Shown here piece by piece: positions 63,301-64,000 of a DNA stretch of 64,000 nt. The position numbers and the translations under genes are program-made. The stretch's first letter is position 1, and every line of letters starts with the position of its first letter. The notes beneath the pieces are model-generated. The model did not search any database and was not told the origin of the DNA. It saw nothing but the letters and a program-made list of their open reading frames with translations. Source of the DNA: Saccharothrix longispora (lineage in GTDB: Bacteria; Actinomycetota; Actinomycetes; Mycobacteriales; Pseudonocardiaceae); the NCBI RefSeq assembly GCF_030852425.1, contig NZ_NSDM01000011.1:287672-351671 (forward strand), given 5' to 3'.

Positions 63301-63966
63301 CTCAAGGCCAGGCAGCTGCTGGAGCAGCAGCAGGCCGAGGCGGCGCTCGACGCCCGCCAGGCAGCCGAGCGCAAGGCCGAGGAGGACCGGCTCAACGCCC
63401 GGCACAACGCCGAGCACGCGGCCGAGCTGGCCAGGTGGCTGCCGCCGGGCACGAAGCACGCCGCGGCGTTCGCCGACGACAACGCCGCGGCCACGTGGGC
63501 GAACACGGCCTACCCCGGCCTGTCGAACGTGAACCGGGTGAACTTCGAGAACAACGTCCCCGGCCACAACGTCAACTGCACGAACTGCGTGATCGCCACG
63601 CACGAGACGCTGCACGGCCGCCCGGTCGCGGCGCCGCCGCTGCCCGCACCGGCGCAGGGCTCGTACCTGGAGGCCACCTTCGCCTCGACGTTCCGGACCG
63701 TCGCGAACTACCACGAGGTGGTCGACCACCTCGCCGCGCAGCCGGGCAGGCACGTCAGCGTCGGCATCACCCGCCCCGACGGCACCGGGCACGTCTTCAA
63801 CGCCTGGAACGACCGCGGCGACATCACGTTCTTCGACTCGCAGAACCACCGCCCGGCCGACCTGGAGCGCGACGTGGTCACGATCCAGTTCATCCCGCTG
63901 CCGGACCTGCCGCAGCCGGGCCCGCCGCCCACCACCGCGACGCCGACGGCCGGCCCGGTCCCGTAG
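42358..63966 (+). CDS. Giant (7,202-residue) ESX-type polymorphic toxin with C-terminal Tox-PL domain
   Basis: One uninterrupted 21.6-kb frame; ATG 42358 has GGAGA upstream (an in-frame GTG lies at 42313). Order by residue: helical WXG-like N-terminus (~41-138); 26-residue collagen-like repeats (~160-461); Pro/Thr stalk (~461-1115); zincin-like domain A with HETLHYLGVPDEY (H1300); glycosyltransferase-2-like segment with QDFD (D1666, D1668); six-module block A (~2375-3925); coiled coil (~3928-4255); OmpA-like stretch (~4342-4442); zincin-like domain B with HEVGHFLGLHDEY (H4631); six-module block B (~4778-6322); coiled coil; Pro-rich linker; Gln-rich coiled coil (~6762-7029); Tox-PL domain (~7029-7192). 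No Sec signal or membrane helix is seen, so ESX export is inferred from the N-terminus and the WXG/YbaB neighbours. It probably delivers a deamidase- or protease-type toxin to target cells. Confidence 0.9.
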   Translation: MARGGGADPSSPGNPSGSPSSPPPSAPPPPAGGPTGGSGFGMNSSSMEGLQRKAGDFQARLAAISSGLTGLKLGPNALGPIGIVAVPALNNSNDASVAQANNASTAMGNVQSGLKATAQTHVQNDQFSRDQFKAIDPNSNAQRQPGSPGTGPLGTKGPGGPQVSPVNNQPGASGPNGSGGSRTAGGPSVSPVKNVPGATGPNAPGGGKTTGGASVGPITNVPGAAGPNAPGGGKTTGGASVGPITNVPGAAGPNAPGGGKTTGGASVGPITNVPGATGPNAPGGGKTTGGASVGPITNVPGATGPNAPGGGKTTGGASVGPITNVPGATGPNAPGGGKTTGGASVGPITNVPGATGTTPGGTRGPKGGASVGPIANIPGATGATTPGGGKTPGGASVGPITNVPGATGTTPGGTRGTTGGPGVGPIAGVPGAPGATPGGSKGSTGGPGVSPVTGVPGASGAGPIAKGGPTPGAAPVTGVTTQPGAGTAASKITAALGGAPSTVTPPVGGAPMAGGPMGGAAPGAAGGTDRSSKFTGGPGKGTFDAPRAPTADGTITKAPPTSSSTPPPAPKPTINTPTTPSVPSISTPGGGAQGGGVPSTGAPGSTPGTPTTSTPPSTTATAPPTTPKPTAGTPSTVTPPAGGAPMAGGPMGGAAPGAAGGTDRSSKFTGGPGKGTFDAPRAPTADGTITKAPPTSSSTPPPAPKPTINTPTTPSVTPPPNPTSTPSPTSTPSPAGQQPSTQQPAVKTPQPVTPPPVAAPPITAPSTATPSTAVPPSAVPPAATPAATAPPTTGSTSGTAKPSGPNGVFDAPKPPAGDGTVKSAPAGSQAPPAAQPRPATPSISTPPPVNTPPVNTPPAANTPSTNPPAPNQPTPAQPVAKTPQVSPPPVATPPVSTPPVNTPPVNTPPASTPPISSPTTSTPPASTPPVSTPPASTPPPASTPPVSKPSISTPPISTPPVAPPPVSTPPVASAPPVNAPSVVPPAVTPPIPTPPAATPPAVNTPAAGTPPVAPPPASTPPAPPGTPNTTAPHTSGPNSNAPTATAPPTPGTPPNSGAPGTSPKAPATDAAPAANAAPDVKTRPAPDTQVQTPAAAVVVPPVAPPAPAKNKKVRGGGAPPKLDAPTGPRGKDVIADESWRHDPARTADWFAPSDPVSPDVWAPRRADAHFKTVNTVVADVTTDSTPSKIKSYQGLVNYDLRRIEVAPGKFVQDYTVKVHLKPGKDPDVDAQTIADLKVKAKTGVDDLLNQGFRLPSGDQFHLNLEFTNDPKDAHTTIEVGKTGTDQTHWNPNSSPNLLAHETLHYLGVPDEYSDSTRVFQQHATNSGVHLNDGGMMGRDVLGNDPGLRPRHLWLVERAANSQVAVPDTLLNDPGPTSRPPTTYAPPVTTAPAPAPDPANPGPNAPNPNATPPETPGSRPAPSGGKRKRDGEDGVDTDMDVDTDTDVRDVSKRPRTDTDPITGVTWDNDVNAPLDPAADVEMPDAGTDAVGDVNGPVVDLQSNATTKFNDAFKDLANGRPVHLPTPGGYLADLDANVKNDKPVGFVVNAIVPIKDIDANSLRDVIGQITADAKGLDGKVAFVIGVNTRGDLDPNAQAAVEAKLAELEPVLADIDVPVALTGFTWKMPSSGNLPYGTMRNETLDSTPNKFAISAMANNGSHPYIAVQDFDLGSRNVPSGRHIFNHVVDSMKGPDGLPPARPLMFSGGYRTPDLDTLVQDVEAKLQQTGGTIPDPEAFKSDFARKITQDMDARVEQAKTSPMLPYTPEPNLFFDGVAPLVDPTVRFGDGGAEFSMLGRSLNNFFANELGAVYDQKIADIEANADAGANADADVDMDADVAADTAADVADQKDVQLSQLAVDAQNYSHPIRTRAFISDFKGGAVETDLTRIAVTYVQSGSLPQTHAALGGVADRFFHRKEDKSGTSLSGFRDKFPKLAGVNRDPANLGADPDPQLNPNPPQTKPPRDNPTAPPPQPSTAPQFKEVAKVAKDLGAGPSRKMDSAMSTPVPGHPGVTAGIDQRNRIVKTVAGVNTAMSGPEASMQRRFGAMNNISNLPSTLPPAPNGLYDAVGKAQNVDPAQLRGDVTDYVSSLSADKGKLRGDAKAQAEAEIEIRRQLADFITDHPTTNGDLVNSVVQPGPNPEFDPSVLREVPGAESRNVMTGPDVHPDGGPVETGPLPDVPDPAQVRADAESAANADHIAAQALATQLRTPIVVHHPSGPPTTYTPFGTDLPEVAPIEVDAVQGPNGRSTYTPHVAPASGPDVVGTRPAPTPDVPGTRPAPTPDVPGTRPAPTPDVPSTSNTTTPDTTAPTSTAPGTTSPDTAAPVVPETRSRDLGTDTRTDTDADVQPPNAPRLRSRPTPNPVIPMATLTPPTPGPVLTTKNLPDFFQGNQALGTIAPVDVRGAPKVTEAVNGLRADDKAAIESALTSDFESFLGNGRNFQVKIGRNWFEANVQATMMPPADPAAAVTTPGTTTKVDMTAQSGTATSTTTNLTTANDVGAAATAGVATGPYGSIGGKAQQATPATGITSSTATTDQRIIRSGEGSTTAKVPVSYRVTLTDARGNAQPPITVDSDPAGPVDVTLQIPDDLSTIADSKPALAANPNAPRADWGARVEHAVPEAVTDVNSTKAFSDVAAKLHPSITKIGSPGRAALQTFLSPTTMRDNMGAMLTGWVTSPDLVSPHASKVSAVQARATLKGAELVGVHDASQLRLHDSTSSSTGVTATTKTGFDATAGFGGNIGQAGVLGGQVGVTATYSARTADSSNAGTNTVNKTGIQLKGQTGLYKVTADVEVRTPSGANVTVPVTTYMRLGLPEAAALDLPVPDGTQKGTTKPTDTPRFAPPYLDSAFAAGNARVGDFEPANRVQSQVEAALKNVAGFKDFLPNWNDPNANPRSGKGQGFADVAQRLANQRKLNLLSPTALKSNMDSLLGPGVNVQLKNSDATTNTYVNITVKAKLSGTTHLGQADARNIRGASSSGPKLDSATTTTKGWSGGVEGKVVIPAKTANATLMPTPQFGAKYNHSWTSKNTGGPTVNSTSLNVGSPNAQVFQGDVEFEVEITTFTRPRSWVQRVTPGLPGRQAPQPRVVARTVGASLDPAAPNNPEILPAISGKVNVWVSDSSALKVDPKGFKPGDPQVTTLTDAPTVKDLLTNRTKPASPEFLHVEAVANTTALRDQAIDALNRAANGDSALTVPGTESRNQIDRMFSPENIKANLRKLVETGMQEQGLKYDRRVTDRTGSVGMSMTLGNPKLVSIADDTGTENAVTGGYKAGDASSTSRSVDITGGVNVPIRPNATPPPAGEPTPASGAGGVAAVGKYTPWADSKSEAREVAGSVDRNVVTPPAARTVLIQLDADVTIVGESRAGNVVHGGTPRAEGASVKLPKSVFVRVSEDVARELGVLPNVAPTVGSPDFGGMAPPKTLAKDEPGSLGLSAVDKVPDLSAAVDDLVTQVNAKTSKRFGDPLVPDSVLKDSMNNLQRLVDFSSPASVKAMIDSALDGGVPLLVHQPGTFGKDSFQVTLRAKAGEPKFDRVVNDGVDVEHTIAGAEKVTTGQGRGSGWGVGVKAPGLASPGSANPNVSGTAGVIASANYGHAKSSTVTDATTHQFGHLRAGSGPAAKYTVPVEFELVVERGDKEIARATTGAQEMGIRLHADNQRVADPAAGPTPPYMAAAIKRGAEFGTPTAARAWQRAGSPSSLPPNASVENLRGAKDLRDAAVKALTDAGAKPGITGKGTGPLNTLLSTLSSENLQPGLPGMLDGPLDVPGLHEAALTFGQDADVKVYAKLVNPRLGALSDGVNLENPVSVVSTTSGEAKVTESADVSVGFATGSAAVKQGTDPKDTVNFNTGGVEVRHAAEDSQAVSGGATDNKVNNLKAQGRTGLVEFDVEYRVVATIGGRTGVVDLAVPGSAAVRMPAPEAQAVLGKDFDPELAKAQDDVKAAAKSWRDAEVEVDKARHAAQDAINAAAAELAKTDAEVHALSNDLNGVIGAAGAESGKVDGLAKAVDDARDSVADLQQRVKDLNTEVGELDVVAQNADEALRDATADVESSADTVADLEFRLGEAREKLDTAKQDLDAAGKALADHRAAPPPAEGAPPVDPAVERDLADAVDTAKSTRDGVQAGVDRLGTELDDAKAQHSTDLDAQRDAKDAAERANADLERAEGDLKTARDDLKTARDTLDQAKTDLRDQQRTVRDTTADRDAKQARYDVLLAARDAQEARIAAAEVVLNDRRQEADARQQAWWDAKRVVDQRVDTYNATPAPAPVPAPAPAPASTNDGTPPPPGTAPNSAPPPGTPVVTPPAAPPLNRDVPVTQPGVPQVAQTDAAQTDAAGTPPAARAVRGPRPERSFDLPPGATDLPPADRAVLDTLAKDLVEQNGIRDRKGYQRPTVAVTGPDARLVADALAAHGIDATVRDTTTPTTDVHVDWELKRADGWTPPAAPVGAKVTDTVITSSGPAAPHPVLDDPSWRHSTAPTADWFANPAPASDADIGTARAGAPITGRVRGEDGGVMNTTTVGRDGVKMKAWRGPIAYDTRVLDVNGTPVRDFTVKVHLDPAGHADPAQLADVRDRTRAGVEHLFNQGHRLPSGEQFHVTVEFTTDPADAHATVEVAAPDGRANQLSWPVDTDPRRLAHEVGHFLGLHDEYFETGKARPIFQHQDGKGRVMGDNAPTTDGIDEADASLKPRNLWLVENRMRALESSNDPAAVWTDPSAVVPAPGGTAPRIDHRPPRVSDTFAEEVLDTVQSDVQAPNAPFRRSRPAPPPAVPLVTITPPVPEPVFASVDLPDFFQNNQALGSVAVNGVRGAEQVTSAVDDLLPTVDGVTPRGVDRIGKALDDDFESFLGNGRTFQVQVGKNFYDAKVTAVLNPATGPGTASPAKVDSRVDSGATTTTTTSLTTGNDVSLNATASQGMGVYGTVGVKTTLSTPVTGNTATTSALDDREVRGGDGSTKHDVPVTYRVTLTDARGVVVGSTDVRTDGTGVALQIPDDLRNLANTDNALGKVRPADGAWGAKVEHLVPEAVTDIDADRAFRDVAAQLHPSVTKPGADGRTVLRDFLSATNIRDNLHVMLNGWVTSPNLTSPHSAYGSAVQMKATLVEAELVGTHGGTQFRMHDTATTNTGVTATVGSGVEVNAAVGGGVGTPGVPIGTAGITGSASAKTSESSSAGTTSVNRAGMQVGGQTGLYRVSANVEVRTPNGSTVTVPVTAHVRLGLPEANAHGLPVPAGTQARVTKPGTEDTRFEPPYLAEGLAAGNIRVGEFATANQVQAQVENALKGLPDFDGFLPEWNRGTDPRADGKNFADVVERLNNQRKLDAELSPTALKAKMDSLLGPGVQVQLKRQGLATNDFVNVTVKARLSGGKHLGEADARQVRGLSSSAPKLDSATTTTKGWSAGVEGRGGANVKPGTAALAPTGNAAVKYSSTTANKTTAGPVVNDVALNVGDPRSQVFAHDIEFDIEITTFSRNRSWVKRVTPGSPFLQVPKEKTVVRTADPDNPPAPNAPGNPTILPQIGGKVQLWVPDGSALKTPSTDFKPGEPVDGALPPGTTISALLKPGTTRPPRHEWLHVEAVTNAEALRDKAVEWLNTSAGADGSLTVPGTQARNQIDRMFSPENLKANLRRMAETGLVEDGLRFDRRVTDRTGAVGMTVELGGAKLVSISDTTPVETWTTGGFKAGDSVAHGQSVEGSVGVGLGGKPNDATPRGGATFTAGAKWTPWSKTGTTAREVGGNVDRKLVRPSGERTVLVQMDATFSIVGESRSGNAIHKGTPRAGGGTVTLPGGVFVRVSEQVARDMGLLEDVPPHDSPDHGTMRPPKRLNPGEPGGLGLSLVDDVPDLSPVVAQLAAVVNQNSKRELIPDSVLDDSMRNLQRLVDLTSPTSVKGLIDSAVDGGVPLLLHKPGAVIGKNTYQVTLKAKVGQPKFLEAVNDGRDIEHILAGSNKNSDAVTTGSSWGVSARAGGQHLPDVKNGQSPAAGGAVGASLNFAQAKTTTDTTTELFGHKHTATGPAVRYEVPVEFELVVHKGDKEVARVKADEAPITVRVHADNVRVDSADVPADGRPYGAEATGRPPTEAARAQVDAWKRGGHDVPGGASVEGMRGVQDVRMAAVAALERAGAGKGITGKGTGSLNSLLSTLSSETLQSMLPGMTKGPLEVPGLHEATLGRAQHANLKVYAKLVDPRLGSLSDGVKLENPTSTTHTTTSEAKHTQSGDFVVAPTGGVNKKADDAQGNPNLVDSANSAFAFPEFKHSADDSTADSGGPVSGTQQNVKPSGRTGLVGFTVEYRFVADLGGGKVGVYDLTVPDSVDLRMPLADVEATLGRTVPPDLATALDGVRDVAKTWRTTEAAVETTRHQAQDLLVQRTGADIEVTNRQTVLDTRSRDAETAFDALGAHATAVDEARTARDAAETALEDAETRAVDLDHASRRADEALGDAAADVRTTQEGVGRAEAHARAVDDARALADRALRDAETALAEHDEADTSTSDPDAAPGTPTTDPDTTPGTPTTDADSDADADQVRSALVRAVQDATEIRDDRQARQERAALDLAKARQDHRTALDRQRTAADAAADAKAAADRARTDLEVAERAAADARRDFATADDRLREARGNARRAEQDRQAAEFDHQRVVRERADLETRITTVGTDLAQQQDAADVQQANWWNAKTEADRRLATFNTPSTGTPSTGTPSTGTPSTGTPPPASGTTTPRSGPAFVPPPGAQTFGAQTFGAQTFGAPAVTATSTFGAPAAGGTPTPGTPTPGPSSTAARRDAAAAALTSRHRSERTAESNAVAARQAAEKQAEALALTAKQQADYNAESAAVAARLDAERLKAEADLLTRQQQDRVTESNALAARLQAEYDRVSAELAANQQAYRQQFATQVLAHQKLERDQVEAQIQQQLAVAPGSFDPDQVRQQVLNNQAAFLRTVEQQLDTEQAAERQRVEKELVARQDQDRKTAEQQLDQRQLVERQQAAQQLKTAQDAERLKAEQDLKARQLLEQQQAEAALDARQAAERKAEEDRLNARHNAEHAAELARWLPPGTKHAAAFADDNAAATWANTAYPGLSNVNRVNFENNVPGHNVNCTNCVIATHETLHGRPVAAPPLPAPAQGSYLEATFASTFRTVANYHEVVDHLAAQPGRHVSVGITRPDGTGHVFNAWNDRGDITFFDSQNHRPADLERDVVTIQFIPLPDLPQPGPPPTTATPTAGPVP
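42835..43740 (+). repeat. In-frame 78-bp tandem repeats (collagen-like)
   Basis: About eleven units of 78 bases (26 residues) with core GASVGPITNVPG followed by a Gly/Pro/Asn/Thr part. Units starting at 42991 and 43069 are almost identical in DNA, and five of the central units differ by only a few bases. Outer units are more diverged. Such homogeneity implies recent unequal exchange and possible length variation between strains. Confidence 0.88.
43855..44103 (+). repeat. 249-bp direct repeat, first copy
   Basis: Identical to 44257-44505 except for one base (GTG versus GCG codon). The copies are 402 bases (134 codons) apart in frame and encode a Pro/Thr-rich stalk segment including the motif GTFDAPRAP. 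Confidence 0.88.
44257..44505 (+). repeat. 249-bp direct repeat, second copy
   Basis: Second copy of the in-frame stalk repeat at 43855-44103. A third, diverged version of its GVFDAPKPP motif occurs near 44780, so the stalk has grown by repeated local duplication. Confidence 0.85.
45741..55120 (+). repeat. Long internal duplication, copy A (zincin, inserted segment, six modules, coil)
   Basis: Copy A holds zincin-like domain A (45741-46460), an inserted segment absent from copy B (about 46850-49400), six related modules and a coiled coil. Module landmarks fall near 49639 (DFESFLGNG), 50320 (SPTTMRDNM), 51103 (SPTALKSNM), 51970 (SPENIKANL), 52804 (SPASVKAMI) and 53587 (SSENLQPGL). The loose consensus is SPxxLxxNLxxLLxxG, followed by a beta-rich part. 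Protein identity to copy B is high; DNA identity is lower, so the duplication is old. Confidence 0.85.
55733..62350 (+). repeat. Long internal duplication, copy B (zincin, six modules, coil)
   Basis: Copy B repeats the order of copy A without the insertion. Zincin-like domain B spans 55733-56470. Module landmarks lie near 56863, 57517, 58300, 59176, 59974 and 60751, each about 7.2 kb after its counterpart. A coiled coil follows at 61320-62340. Confidence 0.85.
63440..63930 (+). other. Tox-PL (papain-fold toxin) domain of the giant protein
   Basis: The C-terminal ~165 residues match the Tox-PL pattern. NVNCTNCVIATHETLHGRP gives the nucleophile (C7077, with C7074 nearby), GTGHVFNAWND the His (H7145), and ITFFDSQ the Asp (D7160). 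Related papain-fold toxins deamidate glutamine or cleave peptide bonds in target proteins. The assignment rests on motif recognition only. Confidence 0.75.
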
Positions 63967-64000
63967 CGTCCTGCACCACCCCGACCAGAGCAGCAGACAT

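Noticed and set aside
42847..63849. Two very long minus-strand open frames (2,473 and 4,519 codons) opposite the giant gene
   Set aside because: They are shadows of GC-rich codon use in the plus-strand gene: Arg/Val/Gly/His-rich, with no domains. The plus-strand frame carries recognisable motifs throughout.

Overview
The window comes from a high-GC actinobacterium. Almost every gene ends its codons in G or C, GTG and TTG starts are common, adjacent genes overlap by 4 bases (ATGA/GTGA), and many genes carry a TAnnnT box 6-9 bases before the start codon, as expected of leaderless mRNAs. Methylmalonyl-CoA mutase, DasR-type boxes at a chitinase, and YbaB/WXG-type secretion genes suggest a filamentous actinomycete, probably Pseudonocardiales (Saccharothrix/Actinosynnema/Lentzea-like). 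The order placement is inference; no rRNA or tRNA is visible.

Layout. 1-3.2 kb: mutA-mutB, with mutB cut by the window edge. 3.3-5.0: a membrane Ser/Thr kinase. 5.0-7.5: purine nucleoside phosphorylase and a phosphohexomutase. 7.5-13.1: small accessory genes. These include a flavodoxin-like protein, an aldo/keto reductase with its MerR regulator, a Doc-like toxin split from its RHH antitoxin by an IS200/IS605-like end and a perfect SOS box, a TetR regulator, and a GH18 chitinase with two DasR-type boxes. 13.2-20.5: an NmrA-type reductase, an inverted array of 22-bp repeats, upp, a Gfo/Idh oxidoreductase, a DUF1707 protein, then deoC with two overlapping aldehyde dehydrogenase genes. 20.5-24.9: an overlapping ECF sigma / zinc-finger anti-sigma / ABC transporter operon and an SRPBCC-like gene. 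25.0-28.7: a broken SocA/Panacea gene and a SMI1/KNR4 gene, divergent from a small type VII (ESX)-style cluster with an NlpC/P60 effector and two YbaB-like proteins. 28.8-32.7: a conserved acidic protein, adenosine deaminase and a coiled-coil protein. 32.9-39.7: a tightly overlapping nucleoside operon (BMP lipoprotein, ABC ATPase, two permeases, cytidine deaminase, thymidine phosphorylase). 40.1-64.0: a second ESX-style cluster ending in one 21.6-kb gene.

Nucleoside salvage is the metabolic theme. A BMP-type importer, cdd, deoA, add, punA, pmmB, upp and deoC-ALDH together convert imported nucleosides to free bases, ribose/deoxyribose phosphates and, through DeoC, acetaldehyde plus glyceraldehyde-3-phosphate.

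The standout is the 7,202-residue protein at 42358-63966. It reads as an ESX-exported polymorphic toxin: a helical N-terminus, 26-residue collagen-like repeats, a long Pro/Thr-rich stalk, and then a 7.2-kb block present twice. Each block holds a zincin-like HExxHxxGxxDEY domain, six related ~260-residue modules and a coiled coil. Copy A alone carries an extra glycosyltransferase-like segment. The C-terminus is a Tox-PL (papain-fold, deamidase-type) domain with an apparent Cys-His-Asp triad. Any cognate immunity gene would lie just past the window.
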